A stretch of 47,800 nt of DNA from JAATGA01 sp047605605 (GTDB taxonomy: Bacteria; Pseudomonadota; Alphaproteobacteria; Rhodobacterales; Rhodobacteraceae), in the NCBI GenBank assembly GCA_047605605.1, contig JASGFG010000023.1, positions 1 through 47,800 of the forward strand, read 5' to 3'. Of the stretch, positions 16,286 to 24,560 are shown piece after piece; position 1 is the first letter of the stretch; the number at the start of each line of letters is the position of its first letter. Made by a program: the position numbers and the translations under genes. The notes beneath the pieces are model-generated. The model saw only the letters and a program-made list of their open reading frames with translations, had not been told where the DNA came from and made no database searches.

Positions 16286-18865
16286 CTAGATCACGCTGGT
16301 GTGGATGTCGTCGTCGACCAGCACCGTTCCGCCGGTTCCCAACGTGTAGACGTGATAGGTTTCCCCATCCATCACCTGCGTCTGATGCGTGTCCGTTCCA
16401 CCCACCAGCCTGACGCTGTCGTCGCTGTCGCCGGCGATGGTCAGGCTGTGCGCCTCGCCAGTGATGGATTTCAGCTGCGCCTCGGTAATGGTCAGGCTGG
16501 CCTGCGGCGCCATCGTCAGGTCGATCTTCGAGAAATCGAAATGCGACAGCCCGTCCCGGCTCAGGTCCACGGTCACGGTATTGGTGTTGTTCACCACGAA
16601 CAGGGTCGAGGCAGAGTTGCCCGCGGCATCGGTGTTCTCGATCACCAGATAGCTGCCGTCCGGCACGCCGGAGGAAAAGGTGAACAGATCCTGCGCCCCC
16701 AGTTCTGTCTTCGTCACCCCCAGTTCCGAGGCGGTGCCATCCGCCCCCACCTGATGGAAGCTGACGCTGGCGCCGTCGATATCGGCAAAGATGCCGGTCA
16801 TCGCGCTGGCGCTGCGCACGATCAGCGACAGGTCGGGCGCTTCGGGCGCCAGGGTATCGACGTGGAACGACTGGTTCAGCGTCGCGGTATTGCCCGCGGC
16901 ATCGGTCGCGGTGATCGTGACGGCGCTGTCCACTTCGCCGGAGGGAAGCTGCGCGGCATCGAAATGCGCGCTCCATGTGCCCGCGGCGGTCGCCGTAGTG
17001 GTCGCGGTCTCGCCATTGGCCAGTGTCAGGACCACGGTGGACCCTGCCTCGACCGTGCCCGAAAGCGTCAGGCCATGCGCCGCTTCGGCGGCGTTCAGCA
17101 CCCCGTCGCCGCCGATCGTGCCCGAGGTCAGGGCAAAGTCGCGCACCACCGTATCGACCGCGACCGAAGTGGTCAGGGTGGAGGTATTGCCGACCGCATC
17201 CGTCGCAACGGCGGTCAGGGTGACGGTGCTTTCGCCCGCCGGGATCTGGCTGGCCGGAACGGTGACGGTCCAGTGGCCCGAGGCATCGACCGTGGCGGCC
17301 TGCGATGCGCCGGACCCGAAGGTGACGGTGACGGTCGATCCCGGCTCTACCGTGCCGGTGACGGTCATGCCATCGGCGGCCTCGACCTTGTTCAGCACCG
17401 CATCGCTGCCGGTGTCGATGCTGTCGCGGGTAAAGGGGCTGACCTCGGTATCGACGCGGAAGCCGTGGCTCGCGTGGGTGACGTTGCCCGCGGCATCCGT
17501 CGTCACCGCGGTGACGGTCGCGGCATATTGCCCGGCCGCCAGCGTGCCGGTTTCCCACGAGGCCGACCATTTGCCATCCGATCCGGCGGTGACGGTGCGG
17601 GTGACGCCCGCAATGGTCAGCGTCAGCACCGCCCCTGCGGTGGCGGTGCCGGTCAGGGTCAGCAGACCGTTCGATTCCACCAGGCTGACGGTATTGTCGG
17701 CGGTGACGGAATCGAAGGTCACGCTGTTGGGAACCGTGTCGACGACCAGCGTATCGGTGATGACCGTCTGGTTGCCGTGAATGTCGGTCGCGGTGACGGT
17801 GATCCCCGTCTCGTATTCGCCGGCCGCGATCTGGCCGGTGGAAAAGGTCACAGACCAGGTGCCGTCGCCGGCAACGGTGGTCGTCCGTGTCGCGCCCGCG
17901 ACGGTCACGGCGATGCCGGCCCCGGCCTCGCCCGTGCCCGAGATCGTCACGCCGTCGGTATACTCCTGGGCGTTCTCGACATCGCCGGTGCTTTTGGCCC
18001 CGGACGTCACCGCGACATCGGGCGGCGTCAGGTCGATCACGAAGTCGGGCCCGGTCAGGTCGACATCGCCGTCGGGCGTGGTCACGACCACCCCGGCGGT
18101 ATAGTCGCCATCGCCCGGCAGGTCGGTCTCGGGAAAGCTGACGGACCAGGTGCCATCCTCGCCGATCGTGGTGGTGCCGGTCTTGTCGCCGATGGTGACG
18201 GTGACGCCATCGCCCGGCGCGCCGGTGCCCGAAACCTCCAGCACGGGGTGTTCGGTATTGGTGTTGACTATGGTGGTGTCGGCAGGATTGACCGTCGGGT
18301 CGGGTCGCCCGTCATCCTTGCCGCCACCGCTGCCGCCGCCACCGCCGATGATGGCCGCGCCGCCGGCGACCGCCGCCGCCGCACCCGCGGCGCCCAGCCC
18401 GCCAAGACCCAGCAGGCCGGGGATCAACGGCCCCATGCCCGCCGGTTCGTCCGAGGCGACCATCGCCGGGGCGAGAGGATCGGCATCCGAGAACTTCAGG
18501 CTGTCCAGCGGGCTCCACTTTTCAAAGCCCTGCACCGGGCCATAGTCGGCGAACAGCACCCCCGCGCCGCTGTCATGCACCATGACCTCGACGATCTGAT
18601 CGTCATGCGACAGGAACAGGTGGTTCACATCGCCCGGCGCCACGTCGAAATAGCCGGCCAGCGTGATCGACCGGCCGTCCGCCAGCTTGACGATCAGATC
18701 CTTGCCATGCTGCTCGTAGCCCACCACGCTCTCGCGTGAGAGGTTGAGCGAGACGCTCTCGCCCGAGGCGACCTCGATGACGCTGCCCTGTCCCTGACCT
18801 GCAACCGTGCCATATTTCGCACCGTCCGCACCCTTGCGGACGGCGAACTGGATCGCCGAACCCAT
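16286..18865 (-). CDS. BapA-like adhesin with Ig-like repeats (T1SS substrate)
   Basis: An 859-residue secreted surface protein. Residues 1 to about 130 are a BapA-prefix-like N-terminal domain (VVGYEQHGKDLIVKLADGR). Residues about 146-182 are a Gly/Ala-rich hydrophobic stretch ending in a poly-Gly linker. Then come five Ig-like repeats of about 95 residues, each with the pattern GTGEAG..VTVTI.....T.DGTWSV....... ending VDT, and a sixth, different domain. The C-terminus (SLTITEAQLKSITGEAH ... VYTLGTGGTVLVDDDIH) matches the end of BapA-type T1SS adhesins and probably carries the export signal. Small for the family, which often exceeds 2000 residues. Start: ATG at 18865 with GGAGCGG 7 nt upstream. 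First gene of the secretion operon; expected role is attachment and biofilm. Confidence 0.9.
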   Translation of the reverse strand: MGSAIQFAVRKGADGAKYGTVAGQGQGSVIEVASGESVSLNLSRESVVGYEQHGKDLIVKLADGRSITLAGYFDVAPGDVNHLFLSHDDQIVEVMVHDSGAGVLFADYGPVQGFEKWSPLDSLKFSDADPLAPAMVASDEPAGMGPLIPGLLGLGGLGAAGAAAAVAGGAAIIGGGGGSGGGKDDGRPDPTVNPADTTIVNTNTEHPVLEVSGTGAPGDGVTVTIGDKTGTTTIGEDGTWSVSFPETDLPGDGDYTAGVVVTTPDGDVDLTGPDFVIDLTPPDVAVTSGAKSTGDVENAQEYTDGVTISGTGEAGAGIAVTVAGATRTTTVAGDGTWSVTFSTGQIAAGEYETGITVTATDIHGNQTVITDTLVVDTVPNSVTFDSVTADNTVSLVESNGLLTLTGTATAGAVLTLTIAGVTRTVTAGSDGKWSASWETGTLAAGQYAATVTAVTTDAAGNVTHASHGFRVDTEVSPFTRDSIDTGSDAVLNKVEAADGMTVTGTVEPGSTVTVTFGSGASQAATVDASGHWTVTVPASQIPAGESTVTLTAVATDAVGNTSTLTTSVAVDTVVRDFALTSGTIGGDGVLNAAEAAHGLTLSGTVEAGSTVVLTLANGETATTTATAAGTWSAHFDAAQLPSGEVDSAVTITATDAAGNTATLNQSFHVDTLAPEAPDLSLIVRSASAMTGIFADIDGASVSFHQVGADGTASELGVTKTELGAQDLFTFSSGVPDGSYLVIENTDAAGNSASTLFVVNNTNTVTVDLSRDGLSHFDFSKIDLTMAPQASLTITEAQLKSITGEAHSLTIAGDSDDSVRLVGGTDTHQTQVMDGETYHVYTLGTGGTVLVDDDIHTSVI

Positions 18866-19247
18866 ACTTTTACCGCTCCGCCTCAAGCACCGGGCCTCAG
18901 CGTGCCCGGCATGTTTTCCGACACCGTTCTCGATGCCGATTGCCCTCAGGAATAGCGGTGAAGCGGTTCGCTTTCCAGCGCGCAGACTGTCCGTCGCCGG
19001 GGGGTGGGCAACATTCCCACGCATTTTCGACAAATTTGCCATGGTCGGAAACATGGCCGAACAAGATGTCGCGGAAGCGGTGGTTTGTTTCGCAAGCTGT
19101 GGATTTCACGCTTTTCCCGAAGAGGAATGAAATGTGGCGAAATCATGGCAAATGGATCGGGGCAGGGGCGGATGACGGGCGGGCACCTGAACGATACCGA
19201 TTTCCGGCTGCACAGGAAAATCGGACAATCCCACCCAATCCCGTTTC
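18866..19247. other. Divergent intergenic region, adhesin / amino-sugar operons
   Basis: About 380 bp without a convincing gene, less GC-rich than the flanks, with short A/T-rich runs around 19020-19060 and 19105-19145. It must carry the adhesin promoter (minus strand). I see a weak CCATG-N8-CATGG inverted repeat near 19039-19056, but no clear promoter boxes, tRNA or repeat. A 107-codon open frame entering from 18807 lacks coding character. Confidence 0.5.
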
Positions 19248-19270
19248 TTTGGTATTGATTTGGTATTATA
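19248..19270 (+). promoter_or_regulatory. Promoter/operator of the amino-sugar operon
   Basis: Two TTTGGTATT direct repeats, 11 bp apart (19248-19256 and 19259-19267). The second runs into TATTAT (19264-19269), a good -10 box, and GGTATTATACGACC (19262-19275) is an imperfect palindrome. HutC-type GntR regulators usually bind GGT-AT-rich-ACC palindromes, and a GntR gene is the second gene of this operon, so autoregulation is likely. The start codon at 19279 is only about 10 nt after the -10 box. Confidence 0.5.
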
Positions 19271-19278
19271 CGACCCGC

Positions 19279-20109
19279 ATGAGGTTCTATCTCGGCATAG
19301 ATGGGGGTGGCAGCGGCTGCCGGGCGGCGGTTGCCGACGCAGGGGGCCGCATTCTGGCCATGGGGGCCGCGGGGCCTGCCAATATTGCTTCGGACCCCGA
19401 GGCAGCCTTGGCGAATATCCTGGCGGCGGCTTCGGCGGCCGCTGCGGGCATCGCGCGGATCGAGGATCTTTGTGCGGGCCTTGGCCTTGCAGGGGCCAAT
19501 GCGGCCGGGGCGGGCGACCGGCTGGCGCGCGCGCTGCCCTTTGCCAGCCTGCGGATCGAAACCGATGCCCTGACCGCGACGCGCGGCGCGCTTGGCCCGC
19601 AGGATGGCATCGTTGCGGCGATTGGCACCGGATCGGTCTATGCCGTGCAGCGGAAGGGGGCGATCCGCCAGATCGGCGGACGCGGCCTTGCCATCGGCGA
19701 CGAGGCGAGCGGCGCCTGGCTGGGGCGCGAGGCGATGGCCATGGCCTTGCGGGCCTGCGACGGGATGGAACCGGCGACCCCGTTTCTGAACCGGCTGGTC
19801 GCACGGCACGGCGGCCCCGATCAGGCCGTCGCCTGGACCGTCGGCGCCCGCCCCGCCGATTTCGCCACGCTGGCGCCCGAAATCGCCGCCAGCGGCGATC
19901 CTGCGGCGCGCGCGCTGATGGACCGGGCGGCGGGCCAGGTGAATCGGGCCATCGCGGTGCTGCAAGGGGCCGATGCCTTGCCCGTCGCGCTGATCGGCGG
20001 GCTGACCCCGGTCTACGCGCCGCGGATGGCTGGCAGGTGGCGGCTGATTCCCCCGCAGGGAACGGCGCTGGATGGGGCGCTTCTGCTGGCGCGCGGGGTG
20101 GCGGGATGA
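19279..20109 (+). CDS. nagK: N-acetylglucosamine kinase, BadF/BadG family
   Basis: A 276-residue ASKHA-fold sugar kinase that should phosphorylate GlcNAc (or glucosamine) at position 6. N-terminal phosphate-binding loop LGIDGGGSGCRAAVAD, then GLGLAGAN, the conserved IETDALTA (Asp is the catalytic base), VAAIGTGSVY and GRGLAIGDEASGAWLGREA. These match BadF/BadG-type GlcNAc kinases. The ATG at 19279 is the only start giving the canonical N-terminus and has no Shine-Dalgarno. The gene overlaps the GntR gene by ATGA. Context (SIS deaminase, nagA) makes GlcNAc the likely substrate; direct biochemical proof is absent. Confidence 0.88.
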   Translation: MRFYLGIDGGGSGCRAAVADAGGRILAMGAAGPANIASDPEAALANILAAASAAAAGIARIEDLCAGLGLAGANAAGAGDRLARALPFASLRIETDALTATRGALGPQDGIVAAIGTGSVYAVQRKGAIRQIGGRGLAIGDEASGAWLGREAMAMALRACDGMEPATPFLNRLVARHGGPDQAVAWTVGARPADFATLAPEIAASGDPAARALMDRAAGQVNRAIAVLQGADALPVALIGGLTPVYAPRMAGRWRLIPPQGTALDGALLLARGVAG

Positions 20110-20867
20110 GCGGCGGGCTTTTCACTGCCGGCGATCTGGACGGAACCGGGCCGCTTTACCTGCGGCTGCAACGGCGCATCGCCGAGGCGCTGGCCGCAGG
20201 CGCGCTGATGCCCGGCGACCCGCTGCCCGCCGAACGGGAGCTTGCCAGCCGCACCGGGCTTTCGCGCGTCACCATCCGCAAGGCGGTTCAGGGGCTGGTG
20301 GCCGAGGGGCTGGTGGTCCAGCGTCGCGGATCGGGCACCTTCGTCGCGCCAAGGGTCGAACGGATGCAGCAGGCGCTGTCGCTTCTGACCTCGTTCACCG
20401 AGGATATGGCCCGGCGCGGGCGCTGCGTGCAGTCGCAATGGCTGTCGCGCCGCATCACCGACCCCGACCCGGACGAGGTGATGGCCCTTGGCCTTGCCAC
20501 GGGCCAGCGTATTGCCCGGCTGGAGCGGATACGCCTTTGCGATGGACTGCCGCTGGCGCTGGAATCCGCCTCGATCCCGGACAGCATCCTGCCCGCGCCG
20601 CAGGGGGTGGAAAGCTCGCTTTATGCGGCATTGCAGGCGACGGGGCATCGTCCGGTGCGGGCGGTCCAGCGGATTTCCGCAGCCAGCCTTGGGGTGCGCG
20701 AGGCCCGGCTGTTGCAGGTCGCCCCCGGCACGGCCGGGCTGCGGATCGAGCGGATCGGCTATCTGCCCTCGGGGCGGGTGGTCGAATTCACGCGCGCGCT
20801 CTATCGCGGCGATGCCTATGATTTCGCCGTAGACCTGAAACTCACGCCGGAAGGGGCCGAACCATGA
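20106..20867 (+). CDS. GntR/HutC family regulator of amino-sugar use
   Basis: A 253-residue repressor-type protein. N-terminal winged helix-turn-helix (residues about 15-80) with PLPAERELASRTGLSRVTIRKA and LVVQRRGSGTFVA, then a UTRA effector domain (about 95-240) with ARLERIRLCDGLPLALESASIP. HutC-subfamily members such as NagR/YvoA sense GlcN6P or GlcNAc6P; that is the likely effector here. It sits inside the operon it probably controls, overlapping nagK upstream and the SIS deaminase gene downstream by ATGA. The candidate operator is at 19248-19275. Confidence 0.92.
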   Translation: MSGGLFTAGDLDGTGPLYLRLQRRIAEALAAGALMPGDPLPAERELASRTGLSRVTIRKAVQGLVAEGLVVQRRGSGTFVAPRVERMQQALSLLTSFTEDMARRGRCVQSQWLSRRITDPDPDEVMALGLATGQRIARLERIRLCDGLPLALESASIPDSILPAPQGVESSLYAALQATGHRPVRAVQRISAASLGVREARLLQVAPGTAGLRIERIGYLPSGRVVEFTRALYRGDAYDFAVDLKLTPEGAEP

Positions 20868-21895
20868 CCGAGATCCAGACCCATATGGCCGCCGAAGTGG
20901 CCGAGATCCCCGTGGCCGTCCGGCGGTTTCTGGACCTGTCCGGCGATGCGGTTGCCGCGGCGGGGGCCGCGATGCGCGACGTGGACCCTTCGCTGCTGGT
21001 CACGGTGGCGCGGGGGTCGTCGGACCATGCGGCGACCTATCTGAAATATGCGGTCGAACTGATGGCGGGGGTTCCGGTCGCCTCGGTCGGGCCGTCCATC
21101 GCCTCGATCTACCGTCGCCCGCTGCGGCTGGCGGGGGCGGCCTGCATCGGCATCTCGCAGTCGGGCCGCAGCCCCGACATCGTAGAGATGATGCGCGCCG
21201 CCGGGGCGGGCGGGGCGCTGACCGCCGCGATCACCAATTTCGCCGACAGTCCGATGGCCGCCGCCTCGGACCACTGCCTGCCGTTGCAGGCCGGGGTGGA
21301 ACAAAGCGTCGCGGCAACGAAAACCTTCGTGACCTCGGTTCTGGCGGGTCTGTCGCTGCTGGCGGAATGGCAGCAGGATCAGGCCCTGCGTGCCGACCTG
21401 GCAGCCCTGCCCGAGGCGTTCGGGCGGGCGCTGGCGCTGGACTGGTCGCCCCTGGCCGCGCGGCTGTCGCGCGCCACGCAGGCGTTCGTGCTGGGCCGTG
21501 GCCCGGCCATCGCCGTGTCGAACGAGGCGGCGCTGAAGTTCAAGGAGACCTGCGGCCTTCACGCCGAAAGCTATTCCGCGGCCGAGGTGCTGCATGGCCC
21601 TTCGGCGATCGTGCAGGCGAATTTCCCGGTGCTGGCGCTGGCCGTCGATGATGCCGCGCTGCCGCAGATGCGGGCGACGGTCGAAAGACTGGTGGCGCAG
21701 GGGGCCGATGTCTTCGTCACCGGGGCCGAGGTCGTCGGCGCCACGACATTGCCTGTCGTGTCGGGGCTGCATCCGCTGGTCGCGCCGCTTGTCACCGCGA
21801 CGGCCTTCTACAACTTCGTCGAAGGTCTGGCTCGCCGCCGCGGGTTCGACCCCGACGTGCCGCCGCATCTGCGCAAGGTGACGGAGACAGTGTGA
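20864..21895 (+). CDS. SIS-domain glucosamine-6-phosphate deaminase (NagB-II type)
   Basis: A 343-residue protein of two SIS domains, the isomerase half of GlmS without the glutaminase half. Seen: TVARGSSDHAATYLKYAVE, ISQSGRSPDIVEMMRAA, EQSVAATKTFVTSVLA, LGRGPAIAVSNEAALKFKE and HAESYSAAEVLHGP. In alphaproteobacteria such proteins next to nagA deaminate glucosamine-6-phosphate to fructose-6-phosphate and ammonia (NagB-II). AgaS-type (galactosamine) activity is the alternative. Overlaps the GntR gene (ATGA) and nagA (TGATG). Confidence 0.88.
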   Translation: MTEIQTHMAAEVAEIPVAVRRFLDLSGDAVAAAGAAMRDVDPSLLVTVARGSSDHAATYLKYAVELMAGVPVASVGPSIASIYRRPLRLAGAACIGISQSGRSPDIVEMMRAAGAGGALTAAITNFADSPMAAASDHCLPLQAGVEQSVAATKTFVTSVLAGLSLLAEWQQDQALRADLAALPEAFGRALALDWSPLAARLSRATQAFVLGRGPAIAVSNEAALKFKETCGLHAESYSAAEVLHGPSAIVQANFPVLALAVDDAALPQMRATVERLVAQGADVFVTGAEVVGATTLPVVSGLHPLVAPLVTATAFYNFVEGLARRRGFDPDVPPHLRKVTETV

Positions 21896-23019
21896 TGACC
21901 CGGATCCTGACCGGCGCGGCGATCTTTGACGGAACGCATCTGCACCAGGGGCAGGCGCTGGTGATCGACGGGGGCCGTGTGGCGGCGATGACCGACACCC
22001 CGCCGCGCGGAGAGGTCGAGCACCTGGATGGCGGCATCCTGGCCCCCGGCCTGATCGACCTTCAGGTGAACGGCGGCGGGGGGCTGATGGTCGACGGCGC
22101 CACCGATGTCGAGGTCCTGCGCCGGATCTGCGCCGCGCATCTGCGGCTGGGGGCGACGGGCGTGTTGCCCACGCTGATCACCGATACGCCGCAGGCCACG
22201 GCGCGGGTGATCGCCGCCGGGATCGAGGCCGCGCGGCAGGGGGTGCCGGGTTTCCTGGGCCTGCATCTGGAAGGCCCGCATCTGGACCCCCGCCGCAAGG
22301 GCGCGCATGACCCCGCGCTGATCCGGCCGATGACGGATGCGGATCTTTCGGTTCTGGTCGCCGCCGCGCGGGCCTTGCCCACGCTGATGGTCACGCTGGC
22401 GCCCTGTTCCGCGACGGTCGAGCGGATCGCCGCGCTGGCCGCCGCCGGGACCGTGGTCAGCCTTGGACACGCCGATTGCACCCATGCCGAGGCGCAGGCG
22501 GCCATCGCGGCCGGTGCGGGCTGCGCCACTCATCTGTTCAACGCGATGAGCCAGCTTGGCCACCGTGAGCCGGGCCTTGTCGGTGCCGTGCTGGAGGGCG
22601 ATCTGCCTTCGGGGCTGATCGCGGACGGCATCCACGTCTCGGACACGGCGATGAAGATCGCGCTGGCGGCCAAGCCCGCCGGGCTTTTCCTTGTCACAGA
22701 CGTGATGCTGTTCGCAGGCACCGATCTGACCGAGTTCCGGCTGCACGGACGCCGCGTCCTGCGCCACGACGGCCGCCTGACGCTGGAGGATGGCACGCTG
22801 GCCGGGGCGGATCTGACGCTGCCGCAGGCGATTGCGCATGTCGCGGGGCTGGGCCTGCCGGTCGGCCGGGCGCTGGCCATGGCAACCTCGGTCCCGGCCG
22901 CCGCGATCTGGCGGCAGGCCGAGCTGGGCCATCTGCTGCCGGGCAGGCGGGCCGACATGGTGCATCTGGGCGATGATTTCAGCCTGCGCCAGGTGTGGAG
23001 CGGGGGCATTCGCCTGTAG
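21895..23019 (+). CDS. nagA: N-acetylglucosamine-6-phosphate deacetylase
   Basis: A 374-residue amidohydrolase. Has GLIDLQVNGGGG, HLEGPHLDPRRKGAH (metal Glu), SLGHADCTHAEA, THLFNAMSQLGHREPGLVG, GLIADGIHVS and LVTDVM (catalytic Asp). Removes acetate from GlcNAc-6-P, producing the deaminase substrate made by the gene upstream. I start it at the ATG at 21895; a GTG at 21892 would add one residue. Last gene of the operon. No GlcNAc transporter or chitinase gene lies in the window, so uptake is encoded elsewhere or cell-wall recycling feeds the pathway. Confidence 0.95.
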   Translation: MTRILTGAAIFDGTHLHQGQALVIDGGRVAAMTDTPPRGEVEHLDGGILAPGLIDLQVNGGGGLMVDGATDVEVLRRICAAHLRLGATGVLPTLITDTPQATARVIAAGIEAARQGVPGFLGLHLEGPHLDPRRKGAHDPALIRPMTDADLSVLVAAARALPTLMVTLAPCSATVERIAALAAAGTVVSLGHADCTHAEAQAAIAAGAGCATHLFNAMSQLGHREPGLVGAVLEGDLPSGLIADGIHVSDTAMKIALAAKPAGLFLVTDVMLFAGTDLTEFRLHGRRVLRHDGRLTLEDGTLAGADLTLPQAIAHVAGLGLPVGRALAMATSVPAAAIWRQAELGHLLPGRRADMVHLGDDFSLRQVWSGGIRL

Positions 23020-23024
23020 GGCGT

Positions 23025-23092
23025 CCTGCGCGGGGGCGCCCCGGCCACCGGGATTTTCCCAGGGTCCGGCCCAAAGAATGCCCCCGCGCAGG
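23025..23092. repeat. Long-arm inverted repeat after nagA
   Basis: Arms CCTGCGCGGGGGC (23025-23037) and GCCCCCGCGCAGG (23080-23092) are a perfect 13-bp pair around a 42-nt centre that itself holds GGGATTTTCCC and GGTCCGGCCC. The right arm is followed by a short T-run (GGGTTTTC), so the structure could end the nag transcript. It may alternatively be an intergenic repeat unit distinct from the three-copy family. Confidence 0.55.
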
Positions 23093-23192
23093 GGGTTTTC
23101 ACCGCCACGCCCACGCCGATCTGACGGCGGCTTGCGCCGGCGCCCGGTTTCGGGCTTGATCGCGATAAATGCGAGGGGGGGGGCGGCAGGCA

Positions 23193-24560
23193 ATGGCGAC
23201 GCAGCGGCAGCGGATCTGGGGCTGGTGGTTCTTCGACTGGGCCAGCCAGCCCTACAACACCTTGCTTCTCACCTTTGTCTTCGGTCCCTATTTCGCCGAA
23301 ATCGCCCGCGGCTACTATCTGGGCGCCGGGCTGGAGGAAGAGGCGGCCAAGGCTGCGGCGCAGGCCTATTGGGGCTATGGGCTGACCATATCCTCGCTGA
23401 TCATCGCGGTCCTCGCGCCGTTTCTGGGGGCCATCGCCGACGGAACCGGGCGGCGGCTGATCTGGGTCTGGATCTTTTCCGCGCTTTACGTCATCGGGGC
23501 CTGGGGGTTGTGGTGGGTGATGCCGGGGGCCGACCTGGCGACGCTCCGCTGGGCGGTGGTGTTCTTCGGCATCGGCTTCATCGGGATGGAGTTCGCGACC
23601 ATCTTTACCAACGCCCTGATGCCCAGCCTGTCGGACAAGGACGACATCGGCGCCATTTCGGGCAACGGCTTTGCCTTCGGCTATCTGGGCGGGCTGGTGG
23701 CTCTGGCGATCATGCTGTGCCTGCTGCAAGACGGCGCAAACACCGGCAAAACGCTGATCGGGCTGGACCCGCTGTTCGGCTTTGACCCGGAACTGCGCGA
23801 GGGGACGCGATCCGTCGGGCCGTTCACGGCGCTGTGGTATCTGGTGTTCATGATCCCCTTTTTCCTCTGGGTGAAAGAGCCGCGGGGCGGCGCGGGGGCG
23901 TTCAGCATCGGCGCAGCCATGGCCAGCCTGCGGGACCTTCTGAGAAGCCTGCGCTACCGGCGCAGCCTGCTGGCCTATCTCGCCTCGGCTTTGTGCTATC
24001 GCGATGCGCTGAACGGGCTTTACGCCTTTGGCGGGGTCTATGCCTCGAACGTGCTGGAATGGTCGATCACCCAGATCGGCGTCTTCGGCATCCTGGGGGG
24101 GATCACCGCGATGCTGGCCAGCTGGTGGGGCGGGCGGCTGGATGCGCGGCTGGGGCCAAAGCCGGTGATCGCAGGCTCCATCGCGGTGCTGGTCGTGGTC
24201 TGCCTTGTCATCGTCGGGCTGGACCGCGAAGGCCTGTGGGGCCTGCCGCTCGACCCCGCCTCCAGCGTGCCGGACATCATCTTCTACATCTGCGGCGGGC
24301 TGATCGGGGCAGCGGGCGGGCCGCTTCAGGCCGCCAGCCGCACGCTGCTGCTGCGCCACACCACCCCCGACCGCGCGACCGAGGCCTTTGGCCTGTTCGC
24401 CCTGTCGGGCAAGGTCGCCAGCTTCATCACGCCGCTGCTGATCGCCATCGCCTCGCATGTCAGCCAAAGCCCGAGGATCGGCATTTCGCCGGTGGTTGTG
24501 CTGTTCCTTGCCGGGCTGATCCTGCTAGTCTGGGTCAAACCACGGGGCGAACGGGAATGA
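23193..24560 (+). CDS. MFS transporter, UMF1 / Atg22-like family
   Basis: About 455 residues, predicted 11-12 transmembrane helices, inner membrane. Starts MATQRQRIWGWWFFDWASQPYNTLLLTF; the WxxFDWA-x-x-(A/P)(Y/F) opening is the UMF1 (Atg22-like) signature, also LAPFLGAIADGTGRR and the late GGPLQAASRTLLLRHTTPDRATEAFGLF. The transported compound is unknown; yeast Atg22 exports amino acids from the vacuole. I chose the ATG at 23193; an upstream ATG at 23169 adds eight Gly/Arg residues. The downstream mepA overlaps by ATGA, suggesting co-translation. Confidence 0.88.
   Translation: MATQRQRIWGWWFFDWASQPYNTLLLTFVFGPYFAEIARGYYLGAGLEEEAAKAAAQAYWGYGLTISSLIIAVLAPFLGAIADGTGRRLIWVWIFSALYVIGAWGLWWVMPGADLATLRWAVVFFGIGFIGMEFATIFTNALMPSLSDKDDIGAISGNGFAFGYLGGLVALAIMLCLLQDGANTGKTLIGLDPLFGFDPELREGTRSVGPFTALWYLVFMIPFFLWVKEPRGGAGAFSIGAAMASLRDLLRSLRYRRSLLAYLASALCYRDALNGLYAFGGVYASNVLEWSITQIGVFGILGGITAMLASWWGGRLDARLGPKPVIAGSIAVLVVVCLVIVGLDREGLWGLPLDPASSVPDIIFYICGGLIGAAGGPLQAASRTLLLRHTTPDRATEAFGLFALSGKVASFITPLLIAIASHVSQSPRIGISPVVVLFLAGLILLVWVKPRGERE

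Noticed and set aside
16262..18739. An 825-codon open frame on the plus strand
   Set aside because: It is a shadow of the adhesin gene on the other strand: very high GC3 on the minus strand keeps the antisense frame free of stops, and the product is His/Arg/Gly-rich with no domain.
18807..19130. A 107-codon plus-strand frame in the adhesin/nag intergenic region
   Set aside because: Overlaps the start of the adhesin gene antisense, has no Shine-Dalgarno and shows no codon bias of local genes.
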